This document shows positions 1-12,239 of a stretch of 64,000 nt of DNA, one piece after another. The stretch lies in the NCBI RefSeq assembly GCF_030848805.1, contig NC_092363.1:20182600-20246599 (forward strand), read 5' to 3'. Every line of letters begins with the position of its first letter. Position 1 is the stretch's first letter. The position numbers and the translations under genes are program-made. Source of the DNA: Temnothorax longispinosus (lineage: Eukaryota > Arthropoda > Insecta > Hymenoptera > Formicidae). The notes below the pieces were generated by a model. The model was not told the origin of the DNA and made no database searches. It worked only from the letters and a program-made list of their open reading frames with translations.

Positions 1-2950
1 CTAATACAGATTTATTCCCTATTAAAAACAATATTAAAATAATGTTCCCTTAGTAGAGTATTGTGCCTCTAAAATTACTCGAGAAATCGCAACCGGTATA
101 TATTTACGATCGACTGAGCTCATATATTGGTGAAACGGAAATGATTTCAATACGTGTCCGAGAAGAAAAAATGCATCACGCTAAGAAAGCGTGCAAACGG
201 TGCGCATTTGTCAAAATTTGAACCGCGCCAATGAATCGTTGTTCAGTGAAAGTAAAACAATTCTTACAGTCGTTCATGACTGGCAATTTTTTGGATAGGT
301 TGACAAGAATCGACTGCAAAAAACGAGGAGCAAATTAAATAGCCTGATTTACGCCGTTACCTAAGAAGCTGTGGTTTATTTTTGCACTTGAGAATGAATT
401 ACGCGAGAAAGTTTATTGCGTGATAATTTGCATTTATCAGAAAAGTGGAATTTGGAATAATCTGATACTTTTAGTCAAAATTATCAAAAACCTAATATGC
501 TATCGATAAGTCTAACTCTCAAAATTTCCTATTGAACGGTTCTTATGACTAATACCTACTTGCGCAGTAAGTTTTTTTTTTCGATATATAAAACTACCGA
601 AAACTACCGATGCGGCACTACAATGTATTGAATTATAATGTCAAAAATTATTCTTATTTTTTCTTATAAATTGCTCTCATTTATATCTATGTATATTGAC
701 ATTGAAATATATATTTTAACGATTTCATGTAAACCTGTACATATAACTGTTGATAGACTGTAAAAATCTTAAATAAATTTAAAGTAATTAATTTTTTTAT
801 AATTAATTTCAACTATAAAATAATTCTTTGTAGCTCATCTCAAATCGTTTTTGACACTCGACAAATCCGCATCTGATTGCATCACGGAAATATGTATTAT
901 TGTACATGTGACTTGAGTGTTGAGGATAGCTACGCTTTTTCGCACGTCATCCGCTTTCTATTGCAAAAAATCTATGCGAACAAAATTGTTTCATCAACGA
1001 ATTCACTCCGACATTAAAAATTATAGTAATATTAATAATGCAATGATAACGGATTAAGTAAATTTACATTTTGCTCATATCAATATAACATATCTAACAA
1101 TTTGTATGTAAATGAATATTAGTTGATAAAATAAAAAAATGTATCTTGTTTTTTCAAATTAATTATATATTTAATTCTTGATGATTGTCATGAGAGTTAT
1201 TGTTACGGTTACATTTATCGAAGAAAAATTTAGGTCTTTATTAAGAATAATAAATAAGTATTCATATATGTATAAGATATGATAATGGGTTACATGTTAC
1301 ATTCATCATCCGCGTGTGATGTACGACTCAAATTAAAGCGAGACTCATTCGAAAGTAAGTTTACGACGTAACTCTGATCGCGTGATCTCCCTTACAAGCT
1401 TCTTCAATAAAATATTGATCTGATTGCTATGTCCATGATAAATTCCACTTTAAATATATCATACACAGATATACGCCCACTACGTGACAGCAAAACAACA
1501 CACAATTGAAAATAAATTAAAGAGTATTCATAATACAGTAATATATTATAAAAATTAATTTTAATTTAACATTAATTAACTTGTTTTAAATATTTCTTTT
1601 AAAAATTCAACATTTTTTATGACTCAAATCTATTCTAATTAAGACAAAAAATTCATTATCTTTTATATAATAAAAACGTAATATAGCGCAAAGTGTCAAA
1701 TACTGATACTTCGTATCTTTATTGCATATTTAATTATAGCAGAATTTTTTTAATGTTAAAAATTTCAGAACGTTTTAAAGAAACAATAACCAAACTCTAA
1801 TGACATCGAAATTCTAAAAATATACTAGTGACAGAAGTGATATAACGCACAGCAGGAATAACGCACGTATGTACTTCTTCATCGCGTCGTGCCTAACGTC
1901 ATTATGGTTATTCGCAATAGTCTCAAGAGACAAACCATAGCTCTCAGAAATGCACTACCGCGATTAAACGCTCGTTTAATTACGGTGCACGCCACGTTTG
2001 ACGGGACTTTCTCCGCCAATTAGGCGCCTAAGTCGAGTCAGCTGCTGTGAATTCGATAACTGAGTTCACGTAGTTGCAGAGTATTAATCGACGCTTCCCG
2101 AATATTTTATCATGATGTACGTATGTAATATGTCCTTTTAAAAGTAAAAGAAAATGTGTGATTACATTTGATTTGTCGAGTACGCTTGATTCTTCACTTA
2201 TACTTGTTATTTACTATACTGAATATCTTTCATTCTAATGATTCTTTGGCTTTTATGTATATTTTTCCTATATTCATTTCTATCTTTTCTCCATTTTGTT
2301 AATTTACAATATTAAGTCGCTTACCTTTACTACTTAAATCTCGCCCTAATAATATAAAAAAATAAGATTAAAATAGATTTTTATATCTATCTTGGAAATC
2401 ATGGGTGTTATAATAATTGCATTTTACCTAAAAATCGATTGAGATTACATTCAGCTAAGAAATATTGAGACCTTAAAAGTCGATTATTGTACCATGTAAA
2501 ACAAAGTATAACTCTTCGTAGGATTATCCCCTAGGTAAGTTTTATTTAAGTTTATGAATTAAATAATATTGAAAATACGTTAAAAATGTCGAATTATTTT
2601 TATTATAAATATTTAAGCTTCACATTTTTAATCAAACTTTTGTTAAAATAGTGCCAATTCAAATTGAAAAAAAAAACACACTTTATTACAAATTTTATAC
2701 TAATCTTTAATAGCTTACATGTCAACATTTCTAATATGTCGACATTTTTATTACAAAGAATAGTAAAAAATTTATGAATCAGAGAAATATAGATAGTTCG
2801 GTAAGTATCGATACTGTATAAAATCAATTCTATATATAGTTTGAGAAAATTGTTTTAAAGTTCAAAGCACTCTTGTAATATATGTTGTAAATAGCGAAAC
2901 ACGGATATCGCCGCGTTGTATTGTATGTCTAGCTCGACACATTTAGATCC
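1..2950. other. AT-rich non-coding DNA, no gene seen
   Basis: Long A/T runs with frequent stops in all six frames. A 10-bp unit (AAAACTACCG) occurs twice in tandem at about 591-610. Consensus-like 5' splice sites occur at 2534 on the plus strand (CTAG before GTAAGTTTT) and near 2324 on the minus strand (AAAG before GTAAGCG), but no exon can be built around them. No RNA gene, transposon end or promoter is recognisable. The only longer open frame (about 2603-2827, minus) is AT-driven and hydrophobic by composition, so it is not called. Confidence 0.6.
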
Positions 2951-3029
2951 GATTGTTAACTTAAACTCGGCCTATGAAAGAGAAAGTGGGTGAAGGCTAG
3001 AACGAACGATTTGCCACAATTACTTGCAG

Positions 3030-3263
3030 TCTCCTTCGCGTATTACACCTAGTCAACGAAACAAGTCCCGCTGCGAGAAAGTACAAGTGCCTAAAACGCG
3101 ATCGACCGAAATTGGCCTGATGCACGTATACCAATTGCCAATCGCGAGCGAACAGAATGCTATGTATAGTTATTTAGTTATTTTGTTGGTCGTAACATTT
3201 ATTGGCTTGCTATATTTTATGTTTAAAGGAGAAGATATAAAACAAGGATATGAAACAAGATAG
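3030..3263 (+). CDS. Candidate terminal exon encoding a small single-pass membrane peptide
   Basis: An open frame runs to a TAG stop at 3261-3263. It is preceded by an acceptor-like site (ATTACTTGCAG, AG ending at 3029) in phase with the frame, and followed about 100 bp later by AATAAA at 3364-3369. This is the arrangement expected of a last exon. The encoded part is about 78 residues. It has a polar, basic N-terminal half rich in S, R, K and T, then one strongly hydrophobic segment (YLVILLVVTFIGLLYFMF) and a charged tail ending KGEDIKQGYETR, typical of a short tail-anchored or single-pass peptide. In-frame ATGs occur at 3120 and 3162; the latter would give a 33-residue peptide starting just before the hydrophobic segment, so a stand-alone smORF is an alternative to a spliced exon. 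I recognise no family. The polypyrimidine tract is weak and no upstream exon was identified. The frame may be fortuitous. Confidence 0.25.
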   Translation, partial: SPSRITPSQRNKSRCEKVQVPKTRSTEIGLMHVYQLPIASEQNAMYSYLVILLVVTFIGLLYFMFKGEDIKQGYETR

Positions 3264-3363
3264 GAATAATTACAATGTTAAAGTTTAAGTTCAACTTCTT
3301 GCATAAAAATTTCAAGAATCTATATGCAATTTCTATTCATATTATTATAAAATTTGAAATATG

Positions 3364-3369
3364 AATAAA
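3364..3369 (+). terminator. Candidate polyadenylation signal AATAAA
   Basis: An AATAAA followed at once by further A-rich sequence lies about 100 bp downstream of the stop codon at 3263, a normal spacing for a short 3' UTR. In DNA this AT-rich the hexamer is common by chance, so it supports the candidate exon only weakly. Confidence 0.2.
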
Positions 3370-4970
3370 ATAAAATGCATAAATTAAAAAGCCAAAAGCT
3401 TAATGCACAGGTATATCTTATATTTATATGTACATATATAGGTATGTATGTATTCTACCTATAAAATATAAAATACTTTTTTATAAATTATTTTATAAAT
3501 TATAATTTTTTAATAAAAATAAAGATATAGGTATATTGATATTTTATATATGTAAGAGAGTATATTTCGTCATAAGTGACATAATGATGTAAACAAGAAA
3601 AAAAATGACTTAATCACTTTTGCTTTCAACCTTCCAAATGATATAATTGAGTGACTTATGATTAACTACGGCTCTGTCTATTAACGAGAACATTCGGTCT
3701 GTTTTGACGCTGCTAAGGGTTATTTTCGCGAAGGAAAGTGTGTAATTAACATTCTGTTTCGTGATAAAATGCGATGCATAGCTTAGTTTATGCATGCATT
3801 GCCTCTCGAAGCTACTCACAGTCGCGGGGCCGGTAGTTACAGTAAATTACACAATTCCAGCTAATAGAATCTACTATAAACTTGGCTGCATTCCGTTAAA
3901 GATACGGCCTTGCCCGCATTTCTTTGTAAATTGAAATTCGTTTCAGAATCGTTCGCGAGTGATTATCGTACCGACCAAACAAATCAGATTAATTTTGAAG
4001 ATAGATTAAAAGGAAATTTCATTTATCCTCCATACCACGCCCGTATTTCATCTTAATCAGTGCAGTACATACTTCGGACAATATCTGATATCAGAATCGG
4101 ATATTTCAAACAACTGAATACTATTACTATGAAGCCGACGAATCTTATGTAAACGGTAACAAACTAGCGTGATGATTTATCATAATGTTAATTGTCGACA
4201 ATTGCAATCCATCGAAATCATCAGACTACTAATTTCAAAACCGTGATGTGAAAGTCACTTGATTGATTTCGACAGCTAAAAGATATCTTTAAAAGATATC
4301 TGTAAAAGATATAATCCCCTGCATTACTACAAACTTGAGATATTCGCACGTTAATTCAATATCTCTTCTATGGAAATTCAATCAATTAAAACAATTCAAT
4401 TTTCTCGTCGTACCTCATTGATAAAAAGCGATTGTATAAATCTTTCTCGATCGTACTTTCAGCCCATTGACGGTTGAAGAACTGTATTCTACAAACCGCC
4501 CATACCGCGTATGGATTTCTATCCGTTCCTTCAAACAAATAATACAAATTCGCGCGCGCGGTTAATTGGTGTAGCAGTCGAAATCTCCCTTGGCGCTTTC
4601 TAAGGAAAATAGCTGTATACCTTGTATGGGACAAATTACAAGATCATACGCCCGTTCGAAGTTAAGCCAATCACGTTTCCCATAAATGTTTTATGGTGCG
4701 GTTTCCGAGCTGGGAATGGATAGAGAACGTCTTGTTACGACCAGGCTCATGACCAGCCAGAGGAATCGCCAAGTAACACCTAATTTCTTATACCACGGCA
4801 AGTCTTTGCAAAATACTGGCAAATATATCATTAATGAAAGTTATAGTACAAGACAAAAAAACCTCGCGAAAAACCGGTCGCGTGCGTGCAAACATATGTA
4901 GTTTTAATATAAGAAATTATATATCTTTTACGTAATACTATTATAGAATAAAATCACAATTCCATAAAAG

Positions 4971-5015
4971 TATTATAGGTATAAACATTTTATTTCTTTT
5001 TTTATACCTATAATA
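4971..5015. repeat. Perfect 15-bp inverted repeat (hairpin)
   Basis: TATTATAGGTATAAA at 4971-4985 is exactly complementary to TTTATACCTATAATA at 5001-5015, with a 15-nt pyrimidine-rich loop. The arms are AT-rich, so the stem would be weak. It may be a chance palindrome or the remnant of a very short inverted-repeat element. Confidence 0.6.
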
Positions 5016-7089
5016 TGTATATACATATACACAACAGGAGATTATCTCGCATTAATATTAAAAAGCATAAGTCGCATTTTATATGAAAATTGAGATATTA
5101 AAAATCGCCAAAAAAAAAAATTGCTTTTTGTATAACGTAATAATGTAACGTAATAAAAAAAAAATAGAATGTCAAAAGCTCGCTACGACCGAGAATGATG
5201 TTTGAGAATCACCAAATCTTAAAGATATCTACCGATGAGAAACGGTCAACACCCGCATAGTAACTATAAGGCCAGATGCAGCCAGACACGTTGCTTAGAT
5301 CCCGTAGAAAGGAAAATGTCTACCGATTGATTGATATTCAACAGCGGCCGTTCATAAAGTGTTATTGCGAGAAACCAAGGCAACCGCACTTCGCATGCTG
5401 TTCGAAACTGTCGTCGCATTAAAACACTGTCTCAAAGTAGGTACACATTACCGCTATTCAATGAACGCAAAAAATAACTTTACATAAATTTTACGATGCA
5501 ATCATGGTATAAGATCCTGTTTGATTTATGCGAAACTATATCATGGATATTTTTTCTTCGCGCTTTTACAAGAAATTTTTATTTTATTGGAATAAAGTTC
5601 CGCTACATTTAAATTCGTAAAAAAAATAGCTTTCTAAAACAAAATTTACAAAATAAAAATATTTACGTACATTTCTCGTGTAAACATTTTATAAATAAAT
5701 GCAATTATTTTTTGCTCTGATAATTATGTTACGATAAAGATAGACGCGAATTGGCTAGACTAATTATACGCGTTGCGTCACGGGGATAAATCATCAAGAC
5801 ACAATTAAAAGACGGCAACAATAGTTACTTCACGGCAGTTGACGGAAATGACGATAAAATGTGGAATTATAAACGTACTGTTTACGCGCGCGTTAAGTGC
5901 GAGCAAAATTGTTTTTCCTCTGATAGATTATTATATCATATACGAAACGGTATATACAGAAACTACACACATTTCGCGAATTTGCCACGCACGAATAAGC
6001 GTACAACGACAGCGTTCTCCACGTTCACGAAAGTAAAAGTCATCGACGGATACGATCATATTCTACATAAACAAGTGAACCATAAATAATTCCGAGGCTG
6101 GTTCCGATCGATCTGCAATATTACCAAATCGACACCGTACTTATGTTAGATCGATAAGACGTACGAATGTAATACAGAAAGTTAGACGCCGAAAAACATA
6201 ATTCACCGTAGATGACCGAGTAGGTTCAACTATGTTTCTTCATTTACGTTTTTTAATCTTTCCTAACTTGTCATGTGCGTTACCTATGTTTTTAGTCAAA
6301 TAGAAATAATTAACATAAATTATTTTATTAATTTCCTTATTGTTGACTTAACAACTATTTTTAACTTTTTATCGTGTTGTTTTGGTAGATGATTTGTAAA
6401 GATTTATATATTATTTAATTCATATTTATCATATTTCAACTAATTGTACGTTTTGACGTGGTAATTAAACGCTTTCTTAGATTTGCAGGAAGTAATGGTA
6501 AGATTAATTTAGATCTGGATAAAGATTGCACGAGTTCATAATGCGTTCACAATAAGAAACTGAATTTACATAGAGAAGAGTTCGCTAATTATATTTATTT
6601 ACAGATAATAGAATGCACTACATAATTATATCTATTAATATAGATAACTGAATCATTAATCTTCACGTGAGATAATAATAGCAAAAATATTTTTGCAATA
6701 TAATGAAATAGATGTATTTATCTATTTGTTAATAGAATATAAATATGTATCTTCTTTTGTATAAAAAAACCTTATATATCTTTCTATTATTTGATCACTT
6801 TATCTTTATTCACTCATTTTTAAGGTATAAATCATCGCGTGCGGCAACTAATTTGCGAAGTACTTTAGAATTTTATTTTTACTCTTTAGCAATATTCAAA
6901 TTGTCATCATAATAAAAGAATACTGTATATACATATCAATATATTTCGCATTATAATATAAAAATATTGTATATGTACGTCAATATATTTTGCACAAACT
7001 TCGCTGTAATAAAAAAAGGCAAGAAAATCTATTAATTTACAGAAGTCATCTCATTAAAAGAAAGAAGAAAAAAGAAAACAAAGCACTCA

Positions 7090-8140
7090 TATCTTCTTCG
7101 CGATACGATCAACTGAAGTTCCGTGCGGAAAACTAAATTCCGGGATCGTAAACTCTAATGTTAACCGTCGTATTAGAAAGGAAAACTATATGCGCCCAGC
7201 ACGTGCACCGATCGCACGCTATCCGTGAAAGTCTAGACCTCGGTTCGCACGAGTCTGTTGAAGAATCACTCTAGGTGATCTGTACTCGGGGCGCTTTCCA
7301 GCCGATGACTTGCGCGACGTGACGTTTACTCCGCGGTAACGGATATTCAGTACCGTACGTAACAACATCCACATGGCACCGGCTGTAACCGAGCGTGTCC
7401 TTCGACAGCGGCATTCACTGATGGTAACCGATATAAGGTGCTACTCAGGGCCGTAGAGAGTCCTAGTTTTATTATGCCGACGAAGGCTGGACCATGCGAT
7501 CAAAGTCGGCAAATCCATCATAGTGAATCGTCCTACGTATTTATTTATAAATTAACGAATATTTGATGTAATTAATTGCGTGTTGTTCTTATTACGATAA
7601 AATATATCTGCTATATATCATAGTATACTTGCCGACAAAGAGATACTCATAATTTACTTAAAAAAAATAAAATTTTTAACTTTATTTTGCTCACTACTAA
7701 CACATGCAAACGCCTATATAATTTCTCTGGATGTATTTTTCTCCCTTATTAGCCGCTTTAATTTAGGTAAAGCATCACGCCGCCCAACACGCCGACTTAA
7801 TTAAAAGAGTTAATTAAAAGTTTAATGATGCATTTTTCTAGCCTGGGACGTGCGTTTTGCACGGTCATACGCGAGAACACAATCCTGTGTTACGCTACCG
7901 AATGCCTAGCAGCCATATACTAGATCGCGGGCAAATTCGTTGGAACGCGCGGGCGTTAAAAGCCGCGCAAACTCCTTTCACCATACCACCGGATCAACGG
8001 AGCATGCTACAGACGGATCGCTGCGTCTAACCGGTCGAATGACCACTCTCAAATGTGATTCACGACTAAACTCGACCGACTGGTCCCGCTCGCTACTTGA
8101 AATTGGATCCACTAGCGAGCAAGAACCAAGTTGTAGCGGA
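7090..8140. promoter_or_regulatory. Two CpG-containing GC islands, candidate regulatory DNA
   Basis: At about 7090-7540 and 7780-8140 the composition shifts from strongly AT-rich to near-balanced, with many CpGs, in a background where such runs are scarce. No coding potential is convincing: the 67-codon frame at 7940 has no recognisable features. Islands of this kind in insect intergenic DNA are often enhancers or promoters, but no specific factor motif cluster is claimed here. Confidence 0.25.
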
Positions 8141-8520
8141 TAAATTGAACATTGTACATGAAGTAAAGCGAGTAATATCGAGATCGTCTATATTTAATTG
8201 ATATAATAAGAAGAAATGAGAGACTATTGAAAAGATACGGTTTCACCATAAAGCAATAACTCTGCAGAAAATATCGCTTTATCATATCGCATATAATTAC
8301 TCTTTTTTTCATATACAATTTCTAAACTTGTTTTAGAAATAATATAACATTTTTATATTTTTTGATACATACTTTTGATACAAAAGATTCACATCACATT
8401 ATATTTATATTTCTAATTATAATTATATATAATTGTAATTACAAATGTGAATGTAATGTGATATAAACATCCTTCAAGATGTGCACACAATATATTACTG
8501 ATCACAAATATAATACTGAT

Positions 8521-8763
8521 TAGGGGTATTCAAATAAGTTAGAGTTTAACGGTTTGACAGGTTATGTCGGGTTAAAGTCGGGTAAAAAGTTAATTTTTAA
8601 ACTTTTAACCCAAAGATTAATGTGATAAGTTAATGAGCCACTTATGTATTTTGCATAACCTTAAAGAGTAGCGCGCCCAAAGTTAATTAATTAACTTTTT
8701 ACTCGACTTTAACCCGACATAACCTGTCAAACCGTTAAACTTTAACTTATTTGAATACCCCTA
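8521..8763. mobile_element. 243-bp hairpin MITE with ~73-bp inverted repeats, TA at both ends
   Basis: The left arm (8521-8593) and right arm (8691-8763) are reverse complements over about 73 bp with only two mismatches that I can find. The outermost sequence is TA then GGGGTATTCAAATAAGTT. A TA dinucleotide at each end (8521-8522 and 8762-8763) is consistent with a TA target-site duplication, as made by Tc1/mariner-type transposases, although it is also part of the palindrome. The 97-bp middle (8594-8690) contains smaller AAAGTTAATT-type palindromes and no open frame. The element is too short to encode a transposase, so it would be non-autonomous. The high arm identity suggests either recent insertion or correction of one arm by the other. 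Family assignment is inference. Confidence 0.85.
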
Positions 8764-8769
8764 TTGTGT

Positions 8770-11470
8770 GCAGATCTATCGTTATTAAAAAGAAGAAATT
8801 ACTTTACTTCGCAATAATACTCATATTTTTGCAAGTCAACATCCTGTTAAAAAGACAGGGTAAAAGAAAGGACAAGTTAATGATAGCGTGACGTGATACA
8901 CGTGAATACGTTGAACTCCGGACTATTTCAGACTCGGAATTCGGCACAAAATTAAAGGCTGTGGGAGAAAGGATTACTTACCAGACGTGACGTGGTGTTT
9001 GACGCATACCTATCTGTTTTTGCAAGCGTGAGGTCATTCGCACGTTGAACTTAATCCGTTAAGAATTTACCGACTTTGCGCGTGCGTTTTTTGTACATTA
9101 CGATTAAATTAAATATAAATGTATAAGTTTTCTGCTCTTACGTATCATTATAATTAGATATCATTTATATGTGCACTAATTCGTTGCAAAAATTAACTCG
9201 CTGTTAAATTCTTAAGTGACACCGCTTTTTGTAACTTTATAATATAAATCAATAGAATGAATTAATCTTGTTACTATCGAACCTCGTAAAAACTTTTATA
9301 AATCAATGAATAATAACGTGAACAACTATTTTTTTAGATAATTTTAAATTCTAAATTTATTATTAGATAAACGTCAACTGGAATGTAACGCATATTTCTT
9401 GTAATTGCAAATATATATTTTTTGCTTATATTTATCGCGATTACACAATTATTACACGAATTGGATAATCTAATGTAACGATAATTAATATTGCCTTCAA
9501 TTTCAAATAATATTTAGAGCAGAATAAACCGAAAATTTTGCAATGTTATGTCATATTACATCAAAGATTAAATATTTTTATCACAGCACTTTCTGAACAA
9601 TAAAATTTGAGGAATAATATACACATGCTTCAGAAATTGTCATAATAAAATATAATTTTAAAGATGCAACGATTTTAAATTACTTACTTATCATTTCGAA
9701 TGAAACGATATTTTCCATGCATCAATATAATTGCGATACGATAATACTCACACGCTACAGTAAGATGGCATTATAATCCACGAAGAATTATATGAACAAC
9801 TAATAGAGGGAAGCAAAGCTAAGTCTGTTTACGGTTCGGTAATACCGAGACTGACGCGGTAAAATTGATCCGTTTTACGATTTCGCGCCATTCTGGATTG
9901 TCGTTTGTAATTATGACGTCGATAATAAAGTAAAGCTCATGTGAAAACGGCAGACAATTTATATGCCATATATATGTTAGTAATATACCGTTCTCTTTAT
10001 GCTACATTTCGAAAGTCTTTCTTTCTAATTTAACATCGGTCTCACTATCTTTAACAGTCAACGAATAACTTAATTGAGCATGGACAGTTTCTCTCTTCCT
10101 AATCTTTGTTCGATCGAATCATGTCGCTGAACATTAGGTAAAAGATGATTATTGCTACATCAGAGCGTTTCACCAATTGCGAAATAAGTTCTGTCTATAA
10201 CCGCATTAATTAATGCATTTAGGAAGATATAATACCAATTAAAACTGTAACTAGCGATTTTAATTGCGTGATATAATTATAATATCTTTTCAGAATATCA
10301 ATGTAAAAAGTTAATGAATCAATTTAAAAATACATACATCGCTTATTGTTTTATTTATAAGTCTTATTATATAAATAAATTTAAAAGAAAAGAGACTTGG
10401 AAAGTATATAATCTATTTCAAATAAATTTATAAAAAATAAATTAAATCTGTTATGCGTTAAATAAATTAAATTTTTGTTAATTAAATATGTCCGTAATCT
10501 CTAAACTTTTTATAATTTTTGGAAGAGAAATGATTTTAATTTCAGTCTGTAGATTAAGAATTTTACTCTGATGTAACAATACCAAATCATTGCATCTGTA
10601 GTGACATGAATGTAACATCACTCACCACCGCGATGACATCCTATCTCCGATGACAGACTGCTTACATCTTTGGCTGCATCTATTAACAATTTGTGATTAT
10701 TAATTAGTAATTATTTTTCTCACAGTTCTACGACAGAATATATATAATCAATAAATACAATATATATGGTCTTCTATTAATATCTCAAGTATTTTTTAAA
10801 TTTCGTTGTGTCTTCATTATTTAAAATTTTGTCCCAGTAATAGCAATTTTAATTTTAGTATTCGTTTATCAAGTTATGTAAGAGTGCAACAAAAATAGTA
10901 ACTCGATCAAAATACACGAATATAACAAATTTACTCACCAGCTGTTCCCACGTTGCTAGTCCCTTCTGCCAGCCCCTTTGTCGACGACGAATTTATCCAG
11001 ATTTCACAAAGCACTCACTCGCAAAAATTTAACTTTCCAAGATTTGATCACAATTATGTATATTATTAACGCCCGATACTTGATTCGGCACTCCCGATGC
11101 GATTTTTGTATTTACATACATATACATATACGATGCTCAATTTGATTCTCGCGACGTTTAATTATTTGCAAAATCCCTTTTTAGTAATATTGCGCGAAAT
11201 GCTGTAAGTAAGTGTCAATATTACGGTACAAATAATATTACAGCTGAACAAAATTTATTAGCAAAATTGTCGTACTGTTGATTCAATATATCGCATTTGT
11301 ACATAATACTATACGTATTATCGTTCTTTAATTTTTCTCAGCGTTCCCGAGACTACAAGCTCATTTTTATGCGATATTTATTTTTACTTATTAAGAATCA
11401 TAATTTATAATGCAATGAGAATCGCAGCAGAAGACTGTCGTGATCATTACAACATACTATTTCAATGAAC
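8770..11470. other. AT-rich DNA carrying several minus-strand splice-donor consensus sites
   Basis: No protein gene is recognisable. Read on the minus strand, consensus 5' splice sites occur at about 8981 (TCTG before GTAAGTAATCC), 10625 (CGGTG before GTGAGTGATG) and 10938 (CAGCTG before GTGAGTAAAT). The short stretches on their upstream sides are more GC-rich than the surroundings. Between about 9090 and 10600 I see only AT-rich DNA with no feature. Confidence 0.4.
10939..11040 (-). other. Possible minus-strand non-coding or 5' exon ending at a strong donor
   Basis: The plus sequence TTTACTCACCAGCTGTTCCC reads on the minus strand as an exon ending CAGCTG followed by GTGAGTAAAT, a close match to the U1 consensus. 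The about 60-100 bp on its upstream side are less AT-rich than the flanks. One minus frame is open for about 25 codons up to the donor with no methionine. The upstream boundary is uncertain: a weak acceptor-like TTTTTGCGAG lies near 11020, or this could be a first exon. With the CpG-rich island at 12.2-12.9 kb it could belong to a minus-strand transcript, but RNA evidence is needed. Confidence 0.2.
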
Positions 11471-11479
11471 TCATGCGTA

Positions 11480-12080
11480 TAATCATTTTGCAAACATAAC
11501 AATCAAGAAATTAACTATAATTAGTTCACAATTTTTATCTGCAGAATAATTACGAACAGTGATCGCGGCTAAGCGAAAAATAATCGCGTTCGCTGTCAAT
11601 TGCTACTCCATTTTTCCGGTAAATTTATGCACATTATCTTACAAATATAATAATCAAGATTAGCTACAGTTAGATATTTCGCGTTTTTTATCTACAGAAT
11701 AACTATACGAATAGTGATCGCGGCTAAGCGAAAAATTATCGCGATTGCTATCAATTGTTACTCCATTTTTCCAATAAATCCATGCACATTGTCTTACAAA
11801 CATAACAGTGTCAGTATTGATTATCGTTTCGCGTTTTTAATTCAGAGAACAACAAAAAAAAGCAGTGATCGCAGCTGTTGCAGAATATATCGCGATCACT
11901 TTTCAGCGACAATTATTATCGCTGAATTAACTCGCGCACATAACTCAAACGTAAATGATCACGACATTAACAAATATTTCGCGTTTTTAATCTACAATTA
12001 ATCCGACGATCCGACAACTGCAAGTAATAGTGATTGCGGCTAATGTAAAAAATAACCGTCAATTATTATGCATATCAATT
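11480..12080. repeat. Degenerate tandem array, ~155-bp unit, four copies
   Basis: The phrase GTGATCGCGGCTAAGCG, or a diverged version, recurs at 11559, 11714, 11865 and 12030, giving spacings of 155, 151 and 165 bp. Each copy is led by a TTTATCT(G/A)CAGAATAA-like or TTTCGCGTTTTTAATC segment. In the first copies it is followed by AAAAATwATCGCG, a TTGYTACTCCATTTTTCC block and a TGCACATTRTCTTACAAA block. Copies 1 and 2 are the most alike; copies 3 and 4 are strongly diverged. Copy 3 also carries an inverted pair AGTGATCGC / GCGATCACT. The 95-codon open frame inside the array (11714-12001) spans repeat units and is not called as a gene. It could be an old minisatellite or an expanded regulatory module. 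Confidence 0.75.
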
Positions 12081-12239
12081 AAATAAATAATAGTAAATAA
12101 TAAATACCACTGATTACATGCATCCTACGCACCTAAATGCCGTTAATTCATTGCATATATACACACGTAAACTCTACAGATTTTAATTGACTTATAATAT
12201 AATGAATATAATCAATTTAGAAAATTCCGAGGAAAATTC

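Larger units (their letters stand above)
3270..7080. other. AT-rich non-coding DNA with short hairpins
   Basis: No gene recognised. Three near-copies of a 12-bp unit around AAAAGATATCT lie at about 4276-4312. A perfect 15-bp inverted repeat (arms 4971-4985 and 5001-5015, 15-nt loop) could form a hairpin. An imperfect direct repeat (TGTATATRYACRTCAATATATTT-like) occurs at about 6923-6950 and 6967-6995. GCAAAAATATTTTTGC near 6681 is a short palindrome. The 5839-6089 open frames overlap each other in two frames and show no domain, so they are not called. Confidence 0.5.
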
